Below are positions 1 to 8,761 of a stretch of DNA of 11,263 nt, piece after piece; position 1 is the stretch's first letter; each line of letters begins with the position of its first letter. This stretch comes from an uncultured Bacteroides sp. GTDB taxonomy: Bacteria > Bacteroidota > Bacteroidia > Bacteroidales > Bacteroidaceae. The position numbers and the translations under genes were made by a program. Under the pieces are notes generated by a model. The model was not told where the DNA came from. It did no database searches and saw only the letters and a list, made by a program, of their open reading frames with translations. The stretch spans positions 1-11,263 of the forward strand of contig CAKUYM010000121.1 of the NCBI GenBank assembly GCA_934716785.1, in the 5' to 3' direction.

Positions 1-1066
1 ATACTCCCGCTACCTCTTCCGTAATCTCCTTAGTCTCCTCATTCAACACATATTTGTAATTCCCCCACTCTTCCTGCAGCAACTGAAATTCATGCCCGCC
101 ATTCTTTCCACGCACCAATATGCCCGCCTCATTGACTGTGACCACCTCACCAATCATTCCGTTATAAAAACGTCTCTCTGAAGAGGGATCATTCTTAAGA
201 AACATAATCTGTGCACCTTGCTTGACAGTAAGGACTTCATCGGCAGGATAGGAATATTCGGGAAAATCTCCTGATACCTCGGCACGGAAACTGTAAGCCT
301 TTCCGGACAAGGATGCCAACTCACGATCATTGACCTGCTGCGCCTGATAATTATGTGTCGTCAACCGGATATAGCCTTCTTCTTTTCGTGGATGAAATCC
401 CGGCCGACACCTGCGATTCAGTTCATTCAGCACCTCATCATCCGCACGATTCTCACGGATCTTGTTCAACAAGGAAAGAAAGGAAGCATCACTCTGTCGG
501 TAGACCGTTTTCAGTTCAATCGTCATATAAGTGGTCTCCTTCAAAGCACGGCTCGCAAAGAAATAAGGTGTCTCATAATATTTATTCAACAACTCCCATT
601 CATTGTCCTTCACCACGGGTGCCAACTGCTGCAAATCTCCAATCATCAACAACTGCACGCCACCGAAAGGCTTCTCCCTGTTCCGGTGTCGCCTTAACAC
701 AGCATCTATCGCATCCAACATATCGGCACGTACCATACTGATCTCGTCAATGACCAGCAAATCCATGCTCCGGATTATGTTTCGTTTTTCTTTGCTGAAA
801 CGATAATAGTTCTGAGAAGAATTTAATGTGGTTTCGGGTATGAACGGGGCAAAAGACAACTGGAAGAAAGAATGAATCGTCACTCCTCCCGCATTGATAG
901 CGGCAATGCCGGTAGGCGCCAGAACAACCATGCGCTTAGGACTTTGTGCCTTCAATCGTCTTAGGAACGTGGTTTTTCCGGTGCCGGCTTTTCCAGTAAG
1001 AAACAGGTGAGTACCTGTATTTTCGATGAACTGCCAAGCAAGCTGCAGTTCAGGGTTGTTCTCCAT
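1..1066 (-). CDS. Pif1-like SF1B DNA helicase, N-terminal part (gene runs off the window)
   Basis: An open frame runs from an ATG at 1066-1064 to the left edge with no stop, giving 355 residues of an incomplete protein. Residues 25-33 are a Walker A loop (GKAGTGKTT). Next comes an APTGIAAINAGG motif (about 50-61), then Walker B with VIDEIS (105-110), then GDLQQLAP (143-150), the motif III style of Pif1/RecD-like superfamily 1B helicases. Around residues 305-330 the segment with GAQIMFLKND and RRFYNGMIGEV resembles the start of the second RecA-like (UvrD_C_2-type) domain. The family unwinds DNA 5'-to-3' with ATP; the exact substrate here is unknown. The start is only 10 bp after the atpG stop, so co-transcription with the ATP synthase genes is plausible. 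The C-terminal part is outside the window, so accessory domains cannot be judged. Confidence 0.88.
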   Translation of the reverse strand, partial: MENNPELQLAWQFIENTGTHLFLTGKAGTGKTTFLRRLKAQSPKRMVVLAPTGIAAINAGGVTIHSFFQLSFAPFIPETTLNSSQNYYRFSKEKRNIIRSMDLLVIDEISMVRADMLDAIDAVLRRHRNREKPFGGVQLLMIGDLQQLAPVVKDNEWELLNKYYETPYFFASRALKETTYMTIELKTVYRQSDASFLSLLNKIRENRADDEVLNELNRRCRPGFHPRKEEGYIRLTTHNYQAQQVNDRELASLSGKAYSFRAEVSGDFPEYSYPADEVLTVKQGAQIMFLKNDPSSERRFYNGMIGEVVTVNEAGILVRGKNGGHEFQLLQEEWGNYKYVLNEETKEITEEVAGV

Positions 1067-1076
1067 ACTATATAGT

Positions 1077-1973
1077 TTACTTCATAGAACCGCCCACAAT
1101 GTCCAGCAACTCATTCGTAATGGCCTGCTGACGGCTCTTGTTATATTGCTTCGTCAAGTCCTGAATCAGTTCATTCGCATTGTCGGTAGCTATCTGCATG
1201 GCCAGTGTACGCGCCGCATGCTCCGAGGTATTCGAATCTACGGCAGCGGTAAACAACTTCTGGCTCAGTACCATTGGAATCAGATTGGCTATCAGTTCTT
1301 CGGCATTGGGCTCGATAATGTAATCATTGGCTATTTCATGCCCTTCCACCTCTTCCTTGTTCTTCTGCGCCTCTTCCTCTATGATATGCTTCAAGTCGAT
1401 AGGGAGATACGTCTCGCGAAGAAGAATCTGCACGCCCGTCGATTTGAAGTGGTGATAGATGATTTCCACACGATCCACCTCACCGGACACATACATCTGC
1501 ATCAGGTGATGCGCCAAATCGGCAGCTTCCTGATAGGTCGGTTTGTCGGAAAGCGAAACGTAAGTTCCCTGTGGCGGGAACCCCATTCTCTTCACTGCTT
1601 CCTCTACTTTCTTCCCAACCGGAAACATCAGGATGTTATCTTGTCCGAGGGTGCGATATTCGCCCGCCGTCTGCAACAGCATCTTGATGACATTGGCGTT
1701 GAAGGCACCGCACAGAGAGGTATTCGACGAGAAAGCAACAATTGCCACCCGCTTCACTTCGCGCTCCTTCACGTATGGAGATTCGATGGGAAGATCCGCG
1801 CTTAGGAAGTTGGTCAGAATCTTGCTCAACTTCCTCTGATAAGGCAACATATTCTCAATGGCTCCTTGTGCCTTGTGTAATTTGGCAGAAGCCACCATCT
1901 TCATTGCTGAAGTGATCTTTCGGGTACTTTTTACCGAATTTATTCTGGTTTTTACTTCTTTCAGTGAAGCCAT
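1077..1973 (-). CDS. atpG: ATP synthase F1 gamma subunit
   Basis: 298 residues, close to the usual 280-300 for gamma. Gamma is the central rotor shaft that passes torque from the c-ring to the catalytic alpha3beta3 head. The N-terminus MASLKEVKTRINSVKSTRKI followed by TSAMKMVASAKL is the family hallmark helix. The C-terminal helix around residues 250-290 carries the expected TLAMQIATDNANELI and YNKSRQQAIT motifs, forming the coiled coil inside the head. The ATG lies 21 nt after the atpA stop; no Shine-Dalgarno site is visible, as is usual in Bacteroides. It is the last ATP synthase gene of the cluster and ends with TAA; the helicase gene starts 10 bp further on. Nothing appears truncated. Identification is secure. 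Confidence 0.98.
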   Translation of the reverse strand: MASLKEVKTRINSVKSTRKITSAMKMVASAKLHKAQGAIENMLPYQRKLSKILTNFLSADLPIESPYVKEREVKRVAIVAFSSNTSLCGAFNANVIKMLLQTAGEYRTLGQDNILMFPVGKKVEEAVKRMGFPPQGTYVSLSDKPTYQEAADLAHHLMQMYVSGEVDRVEIIYHHFKSTGVQILLRETYLPIDLKHIIEEEAQKNKEEVEGHEIANDYIIEPNAEELIANLIPMVLSQKLFTAAVDSNTSEHAARTLAMQIATDNANELIQDLTKQYNKSRQQAITNELLDIVGGSMK

Positions 1974-1994
1974 GATTTTAGTGATTAGCGGTTA

Positions 1995-3578
1995 TTACAA
2001 GTATTGCTTGGCAACCATGGCGGCAGTCTCTTCGATAGCCTTGGTCACGTTGTCGTCGATAGCACCTGTTTTCAGTACATCCAATACATCCTTCTGATGG
2101 TTCAGCTGTAAGGACTCAATGAAACTGTGTTCAAACTCCTGTACCTTGTCCAAAGGAACATCGTGAAGCAGACCGTGCGTGCCGCAGTAAAGAATGGCAA
2201 TCTGCTGCTCTACCGGCATCGGACTGTATTGAGGCTGAATCAGCAATTGGGCATTCTTACGCCCCTTATCGATAGTCAAAGCCGTGATCGGGTCCATATC
2301 GCTACTGAACTTGGAGAAGGCTTCCAGTTCTCGATACTGTGCCTGGTCAATCTTCAACGTACCGGCTACCTTCTTCATCGCCTTTATCTGTGCATTACCA
2401 CCTACACGGGATACGGAGATGCCGACATTGATGGCCGGACGCACACCTTGGTTGAACAAATCAGTCTCAAGGAATATCTGTCCGTCAGTGATGGAAATCA
2501 CGTTCGTAGGGATATAAGCAGAAACGTCGCCCGCTTGTGTCTCGATGATAGGCAATGCGGTGAGTGAACCGCCACCTTTAACGATGCCTTTCAGACTGTC
2601 AGGCAGGTCGTTCATCTCACGTGCTACCGATTCCTCACGGATAATCTTTGCCGCACGCTCCAACAGACGGGAGTGCAGATAGAAGATATCACCCGGATAG
2701 GCCTCACGCCCGGACGGACGGCGGAGAATCAAAGAAACCTCACGATAGGCTACCGCCTGCTTGGACAGGTCGTCGTAGACAACCAACGCATGGCGACCGG
2801 TGTCGCGGAAATACTCGCCGATGGCAGCACCTGCGAACGGTGCATAATACTGCAATGCAGCCGGATCACCCGCCGTAGCGGCTACCACAATAGTGTAGTC
2901 CAACGCCCCATTCTCACGAAGCGTGTTCACGATAGAAGCAACGGTAGAACCTTTCTGACCGATAGCCACATAAATACAGTACACAGGATCGCCTGCCAAA
3001 TAATTGCTGCGCTGATTGATAATCGTATCAATAGCGATGGCCGTCTTTCCCGTCTGGCGGTCGCCGATAATCAACTCACGTTGTCCGCGACCGATAGGAA
3101 TCATGGCATCCACAGCCTTCAATCCGGTCTGCAGCGGTTGGTTGACCGGCTGACGGTAAATAACCCCCGGCGCTTTCCGCTCTAACGGCATGTCATACAG
3201 GTCACCGCCAATCAGTCCTCTGCCGTCCAGAGGTTCACCCAACGGATCGATGACACGTCCCAACATACCCTCTCCCACACGGATGGAAGCGATGCGTTTG
3301 GTACGTCTCACGATGAATCCCTCTTTGATCTTGTCCGTCGGTCCCAACAGCACCGCACCGACATTGTCTTCTTCAAGATTCATCACGATAGCTTTGATAC
3401 CGTTGTCAAACTCCAGCAGTTCATTCGCTTCCGCATTCCGCAAGCCATAGATACGAACCACGCCATCACTCACTTGGAGCACCGTGCCGATCTCGTCAAG
3501 CTGCACATTGGCATTGATTCCTTCGAGCTGCTTGCGCAATACATCAGATACTTCGCTTACTCTTATATTTTCAGACAT
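1995..3578 (-). CDS. atpA: ATP synthase F1 alpha subunit
   Basis: 527 residues. Alpha alternates with beta in the F1 hexamer and holds the non-catalytic nucleotide sites. The P-loop GDRQTGKT is at residues 172-179. LVVYDD (265-270) is the Walker B region. SVSRVGG (388-394) holds Arg391, which matches the arginine finger that reaches into the catalytic beta site. Residues about 1-95 form the N-terminal beta-barrel, and the C-terminal helical domain follows residue 395. The start ATG shares one base with the atpH stop (TAATG), so translational coupling is likely. The gene ends with two tandem TAA stops (1997-1995 and 1994-1992). All key residues I can check are intact. Confidence 0.98.
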   Translation of the reverse strand: MSENIRVSEVSDVLRKQLEGINANVQLDEIGTVLQVSDGVVRIYGLRNAEANELLEFDNGIKAIVMNLEEDNVGAVLLGPTDKIKEGFIVRRTKRIASIRVGEGMLGRVIDPLGEPLDGRGLIGGDLYDMPLERKAPGVIYRQPVNQPLQTGLKAVDAMIPIGRGQRELIIGDRQTGKTAIAIDTIINQRSNYLAGDPVYCIYVAIGQKGSTVASIVNTLRENGALDYTIVVAATAGDPAALQYYAPFAGAAIGEYFRDTGRHALVVYDDLSKQAVAYREVSLILRRPSGREAYPGDIFYLHSRLLERAAKIIREESVAREMNDLPDSLKGIVKGGGSLTALPIIETQAGDVSAYIPTNVISITDGQIFLETDLFNQGVRPAINVGISVSRVGGNAQIKAMKKVAGTLKIDQAQYRELEAFSKFSSDMDPITALTIDKGRKNAQLLIQPQYSPMPVEQQIAILYCGTHGLLHDVPLDKVQEFEHSFIESLQLNHQKDVLDVLKTGAIDDNVTKAIEETAAMVAKQYL

Positions 3579-4138
3579 TATACAATTCTCCTATTCTTAT
3601 CAATAAATTGTTGTTTCACTCGCTTCAACTGCGTGGCAACACTTGCATCCAGCCGATAGTCGTTGATATCAAAGATAAATCCGCCTTCGATAGACGGGTC
3701 CACCACCGTCTCCAATTCCATCCGAGCATGCAAGATATGTGCGGCAGCCGAACGAATCCGGTCTTCCGTCTCCTTATCGACAGGTACGGCCGTAACCAAC
3801 TTGCCGGTTCCGATATGCTTCAGTTTCCGGTAAAGATCCATATACATCAGGCTGATAAACTCCAAATAGCCCTCACGCCTGTTTCTCAATACCAAAGTAA
3901 TGAAACGGACAAACTCCCTCGTCGACTTACCGTCACCATCGGCAGCGGTGCACACTAATGACAATTTATCCTTCGTCGCGATGACAGGATTTTCAAGCGC
4001 TTCACGCAGCCCAGGCTGTGTGCGGAAACTATGAAACAGGGTCTGGAATTCCTGATATATCCGGTCTTCCATGCCTTTTTCCTGCGCATATTCAATCATC
4101 GCTTTTGCATAACGCATTGAGAGTATTCCGACTTCCAT
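3578..4138 (-). CDS. atpH: ATP synthase F1 delta subunit (OSCP-like)
   Basis: 186 residues, near the usual 175-185. Delta caps the F1 head and ties the peripheral stalk (b subunits) to alpha. The N-terminal [10 protein letters not shown] (9-18) is the family signature of the helical N-terminal domain, and the C-terminal region with [20 protein letters not shown] (about 147-166) matches the conserved delta segment with a G-G-F/I-x-I-x-D pattern. The ATG at 4138 starts 5 nt after the atpF stop; the internal Met8 is a possible alternative, but the longer form fits related proteins better. The stop overlaps atpA by one base. Its presence matters because N-type (Na+) ATPase operons, which also start with D and C, lack delta. 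Confidence 0.95.
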   Translation of the reverse strand: MEVGILSMRYAKAMIEYAQEKGMEDRIYQEFQTLFHSFRTQPGLREALENPVIATKDKLSLVCTAADGDGKSTREFVRFITLVLRNRREGYLEFISLMYMDLYRKLKHIGTGKLVTAVPVDKETEDRIRSAAAHILHARMELETVVDPSIEGGFIFDINDYRLDASVATQLKRVKQQFIDKNRRIV

Positions 4139-4143
4139 TTTCC

Positions 4144-4647
4144 TTAGTTCTTATTCGTGGTTAATACTTCATCCAGCATCCGGTCAATCATGCCCATCTG
4201 CGCATCTTTATCTTCCAGATTCTTGCGAAGCACCTTCTCTGCAATGTCGACCGACAGGACAGCTACCTGCCGACGAATGTCGCGGATGGCTTCGTCTTTT
4301 TCCAACTGGATCTGTTGTTTCACCGCATCCAACTCTTTCTGTGCAGCAATCTCGGCTTGCTTGCGAGCTTCATGGATAATCTTGTCATGCTCTTCCATTG
4401 CTTCCCGCAAGATACGCCCCTGTTCCTTGTTGGCGGCAGCCACCAATGCATCGCTATCCGCTTTCAGCTTGGACAGCTGCGCGTTGGCTTCCCTCGCCAC
4501 TTCCAAAGACTGGTCGATATAGGCTTTACGGTCTTCCACCATCTTGATGATGACGGGGAAGCCGTACTTCGCCAATATTACGAACACAATCCCGAATGAG
4601 AGGAACATCCAGAACAGCAAGCCACTATCCGGTAATAGTAATGACAT
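4144..4647 (-). CDS. atpF: ATP synthase Fo b subunit (peripheral stalk)
   Basis: 167 residues. One N-terminal membrane helix lies at about residues 9-30 ([21 protein letters not shown] region). A long charged stretch from about 35 to 150, rich in Glu, Lys, Arg, Ala and Gln and free of helix breakers, is the dimeric coiled-coil stator stalk. The motif [12 protein letters not shown] (37-48) just after the membrane segment is typical of bacterial b subunits. The C-terminus is expected to contact delta. The gene starts 4 nt after the atpE stop and ends 5 nt before atpH, suggesting coupled translation. Only one b gene is present, so the stalk is probably a b2 homodimer rather than b/b'. Confidence 0.96.
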   Translation of the reverse strand: MSLLLPDSGLLFWMFLSFGIVFVILAKYGFPVIIKMVEDRKAYIDQSLEVAREANAQLSKLKADSDALVAAANKEQGRILREAMEEHDKIIHEARKQAEIAAQKELDAVKQQIQLEKDEAIRDIRRQVAVLSVDIAEKVLRKNLEDKDAQMGMIDRMLDEVLTTNKN

Positions 4648-4651
4648 AGGC

Positions 4652-4972
<321 letters not shown>

Positions 4973-6115
4973 TTATTTATCTTCCGTCTTTACCTCGGCA
5001 CCTTCCTGCGCCAAACCGATAAACACAGCCGAAAGCATGGTGAACACGTATGCCTGAATGAAAGCCACTAACAATTCCAACCCATTCATGAAGATATTGA
5101 ATAATACGGAGGCGACTGTCAGCGTACCGTTCAGTACAGGTCCCATGCTTGCTGAGATGAATATCAGGCAGGTGAGCACCAGCATTGCCATATGTCCCGC
5201 CAACATATTGGCGAAAAGACGAATCATCAGTGCAAACGGCTTAGTAAAGATTCCGAAAAACTCAATGAACGGCATCATCGGCACCGGCACTTTCAGCCAC
5301 CAAGGCACATCCGGCCAGAAGATGTCTTTCCAATAATGCTTCGTTCCGAAGATATTGACTGCCAGCAGCGTGCATATCGCAAGCACCATCGTTATGGCAA
5401 TATTCCCCGTCACGTTGGCGCCACCGGGGAAGAATGGTATCAGTCCCATCAGGTTATTGATAAAGATAAAAAAGAATGCCGTCAGCAGATAAGGAGCAAA
5501 CTTCCGGTAGTTAGGTCCGACACAACTCTTGATGATATCGTCGTTCACCATCATAATCAGCATCTCCATGCATCCTACAAATCCTCCCGGTGCCTCGGCT
5601 CCCTGCGGACGTTTCTTATACCAATGAGCTACGCTCAACACAATGACCAGCAGCAACACACTGTTGAACAACAGGGCAAATGTAACTTTCGTAATGGAAA
5701 TATCCCATGGACGGACCTCTTCGCCCGCCTCGTTGTGCTCCACCAATTTGCCTTCGTATTTACTTCCTGCGGGAGCGATGGAAAGACCTTCATACACACC
5801 GCCATTCTCTTCGAGACGGGAAGAGAGAAACACGTGCCAACCCGTATTGCTGCTATAAACGATGACAGGCAACGGTATGGTGACATGCGTTTTGCCCCAT
5901 GTCGTGATGTGCCATTCGTATGAGTCGCCGATATGTCCGAAAACGACTTCCTTCACGTCCACCGTATTCTCTTCCTCCTCTTGGGGAGTGACAGTATCTT
6001 GCGTCTGCGAAACCGCATTCACCGTCTGTTCTTGTTGTGCACGAACCGGTAGACCGGCCATTATCATCAGGCAGAACAGCACCAATGGAGCGACTATGTT
6101 ATGCAACTGTTTCAT
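4973..6115 (-). CDS. atpB: ATP synthase Fo a subunit with N-terminal signal peptide and periplasmic extension
   Basis: 380 residues, well above the roughly 240-270 of typical bacterial a subunits. Residues 1-26 look like a cleavable signal peptide (hydrophobic core, VRA just before QQEQ). Residues about 27-140 form a hydrophilic extension, predicted periplasmic, with an acidic EEEEN patch at 46-50. The membrane core follows: helix at about 144-164, then the helices of the proton channel. Arg299 in RLFANMLAGH (299-308) matches E. coli Arg210. His308 and Glu347 occupy the positions of E. coli Glu219 and His245, a reciprocal swap, and Gln354 matches Gln252. The ATG lies inside the last 17 nt of the upstream AtpI-like gene. 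Identification is secure; the role of the extension is unknown. Confidence 0.97.
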   Translation of the reverse strand: MKQLHNIVAPLVLFCLMIMAGLPVRAQQEQTVNAVSQTQDTVTPQEEEENTVDVKEVVFGHIGDSYEWHITTWGKTHVTIPLPVIVYSSNTGWHVFLSSRLEENGGVYEGLSIAPAGSKYEGKLVEHNEAGEEVRPWDISITKVTFALLFNSVLLLVIVLSVAHWYKKRPQGAEAPGGFVGCMEMLIMMVNDDIIKSCVGPNYRKFAPYLLTAFFFIFINNLMGLIPFFPGGANVTGNIAITMVLAICTLLAVNIFGTKHYWKDIFWPDVPWWLKVPVPMMPFIEFFGIFTKPFALMIRLFANMLAGHMAMLVLTCLIFISASMGPVLNGTLTVASVLFNIFMNGLELLVAFIQAYVFTMLSAVFIGLAQEGAEVKTEDK

Positions 6116-6533
6116 TTTTCTTTTTATTTTTCATCTTCAGTTTCTGATTCACCTCAAAGGAGAAGAAGAACCAAGTTTCGAATACCAGATATGCCAGATA
6201 AAACGAGATAAACGTCAGCAAAAACGCTTTGGCTTCTTCGCGCACGGCAAGGCAATAAATCAAGACTAAAATAATGGATAGGATCATCTTCAGTATCTTT
6301 ATCGCCAAATACAGCAGTAACAATTTCTGTGGAGCATGCAACCGGCACGCATCGAACATATAGATACTGAACAACCCGAATATATAGAAATATGCCGGAA
6401 TAAACGGATATCCTCCGAAATAATGCCCCGGCAGGGCAAAATGTAAAATAACTGCCCCCAACACTGCACTCAAGATTGCGTATACGGTGTGCAGAGCTAT
6501 AAAATTCCGTTTCGTTTTACTAATGTTCGCCAT
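6099..6533 (-). CDS. Four-helix membrane protein in the atpI position
   Basis: 144 residues with four likely membrane helices at about 12-34, 43-61, 71-95 and 102-125, and a very basic C-terminal tail (131-139, mostly Lys and Asn). A basic N-terminus and tail suggest both ends are cytoplasmic. I do not recognise a diagnostic motif. Size, topology and location between atpC and atpB suggest an AtpI-like assembly factor, which in other bacteria helps assemble or stabilise the c-ring, or an analogue of the AtpQ/AtpR proteins of N-type ATPase operons. Its last 17 nt overlap the atpB start in another frame, linking their translation. The ATG at 6533 is 63 nt after the atpC stop. Function is inferred from context only, hence no symbol. 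Confidence 0.88.
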   Translation of the reverse strand: MANISKTKRNFIALHTVYAILSAVLGAVILHFALPGHYFGGYPFIPAYFYIFGLFSIYMFDACRLHAPQKLLLLYLAIKILKMILSIILVLIYCLAVREEAKAFLLTFISFYLAYLVFETWFFFSFEVNQKLKMKNKKKNETVA

Positions 6534-6596
6534 AATGTCACTGTGTTTTTCTCTCTTGTACTTTAATTAAATCCCCGTTTTCCGTCTGTGTTCCTG

Positions 6597-6842
6597 TCAG
6601 GAGATGCAAACGGAAACCGTTCCATTACTCATTTCTATAAAACCGCCCTGAATATCCATTGTATGCTCCTCTCCTTCCATCGTCGTATAACGCAGTGTAC
6701 CCGCTTTCAAGGACGATATGATAGGCGCATGCCCACGAAGGATGGAAAATGCCCCGATCGTGCCCGGCAATGTGACCACTTTCACATCTCCGTCGAATAT
6801 GCTCTTTTCGGGCGATACTATACTCAAATGCAGTTCTTTCAT
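6597..6842 (-). CDS. atpC: ATP synthase F1 epsilon subunit, short form (beta-sandwich domain only)
   Basis: 81 residues against roughly 130-140 for typical epsilon. The N-terminal beta-sandwich is complete: LHLSIVSPEKSIFDGDV (4-20), the GTIGAFSILRGHAPIISSLKAG stretch (27-48), and GGFIEMSNGTVSV (66-78) at the end. This part couples the gamma foot to the c-ring. The C-terminal helical hairpin, which in E. coli and Bacillus can insert into F1 and inhibit ATP hydrolysis, is absent. It is not hidden by a frameshift: the TGA stop is clean and only 63 nt remain before the next gene. The gene starts 44 nt after the atpD stop, the usual D-C pairing. Short epsilons are known in some lineages. Confidence 0.95.
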   Translation of the reverse strand: MKELHLSIVSPEKSIFDGDVKVVTLPGTIGAFSILRGHAPIISSLKAGTLRYTTMEGEEHTMDIQGGFIEMSNGTVSVCIS

Positions 6843-6886
6843 CTCTCTATGTTTTTATTTCTTAGCCTATTATTTTCTTGATCTGC

Positions 6887-8434
<1,548 letters not shown>

Positions 8435-8444
8435 CTATTCCTCT

Positions 8445-8474
8445 TTATTATTACAACTCCTCTTATTATTACAA
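8445..8474 (-). repeat. Tandem direct repeat TTGTAATAATAA, two copies
   Basis: The minus strand carries TTGTAATAATAA at 8474-8463 and again at 8456-8445, a period of 18 nt. Each copy is followed by an A-G-A-G-G-A-type purine run, so the similarity extends a few bases further. The second purine run is about 36 nt from the atpD ATG, too far for a normal ribosome site. Role unknown. Confidence 0.75.
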
Positions 8475-8480
8475 TAATAA
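8463..8480. repeat. 18-bp AT-rich inverted repeat in the atpD leader
   Basis: TTATTATT and AATAATAA flank a 2-nt centre, making an 8-bp dyad. It bridges the two direct-repeat sets. It could be a DNA-binding site or a weak RNA hairpin; there is no GC content to make it stable. Confidence 0.6.
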
Positions 8481-8504
8481 CAGTATGCGCAAATAACAGT
8501 ATGC
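8476..8504 (-). repeat. Tandem direct repeat GCATACTGTTATT, two copies
   Basis: The minus strand reads GCATACTGTTATT at 8504-8492 and again at 8488-8476, identical over 13 nt with a 16-nt period. It lies in the predicted 5' leader of atpD, about 75-100 nt before the start codon. It could be a repeated regulator site or a slippage duplication. Confidence 0.8.
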
Positions 8505-8631
8505 ACAAGGAACGTTTTCGCGTTTTACCTGCTTTACTATTATAAAAAACAATAAAGTTCAGTTTTTGTTCATCTATTTTCCATTTCCGAATAAATAATC
8601 GTCGGTAGAAATAGTTAAGCAAACAACGGTG

Positions 8632-8639
8632 CAAATTTA
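8632..8639 (-). promoter_or_regulatory. Bacteroides -7 promoter element for the atp operon
   Basis: The minus strand reads TAAATTTG followed by C, a full match to the Bacteroides -7 consensus TAnnTTTG. A good -33 TTTG at the usual spacing (about 19 nt, near 8659-8662) is not present; the sequence there is GTAC. If used, transcription would start near 8625 and leave a leader of about 220 nt before atpD. Moderate to low confidence without expression data. Confidence 0.45.
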
Positions 8640-8705
8640 AAAACAAATCTGAAAAAGTGTACCCTCTTTGTCATTATTTGTCGTTCGATAACACTTATTA
8701 GACCA

Positions 8706-8741
8706 AGAAAAACTATAAAAAGGACAAATTCGAAATAGTTT
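8706..8741 (-). terminator. Weak terminator-like hairpin after the RND gene
   Basis: On the minus strand AAACTAT (8741-8735) can pair with ATAGTTT (8716-8710) across an 18-nt loop, followed by a short T tract. It begins about 20 nt after the RND stop codon. The stem is short and AT-rich, so it may not terminate efficiently. Confidence 0.25.
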
Positions 8742-8761
8742 CTTTTCATATAACTTGCCAC

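Noticed and set aside
353..741. Overlapping plus-strand frames opposite the helicase
   Set aside because: The minus strand carries a continuous helicase with intact motifs through this region, so these are shadows.
1067..1076. The whole atpG-helicase spacer is a perfect 10-bp palindrome (ACTATATAGT)
   Set aside because: Too short and AT-rich to be a terminator, and a 10-bp palindrome at one chosen place can be chance; worth noting only if conserved in relatives.
1026..1805. 259-codon plus-strand frame opposite atpG
   Set aside because: It is antisense to a certain gene, has no recognisable family features, and reads as the mirror of atpG codons.
5192..5923. 243-codon plus-strand frame opposite atpB
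   Set aside because: Shadow of atpB: low-complexity His/Arg/Gln-rich translation with no family resemblance.
8540..8545. TATAAT hexamer on the minus strand before atpD
   Set aside because: Bacteroides primary sigma factor prefers TAnnTTTG; an E. coli-type -10 box in AT-rich DNA is expected by chance.
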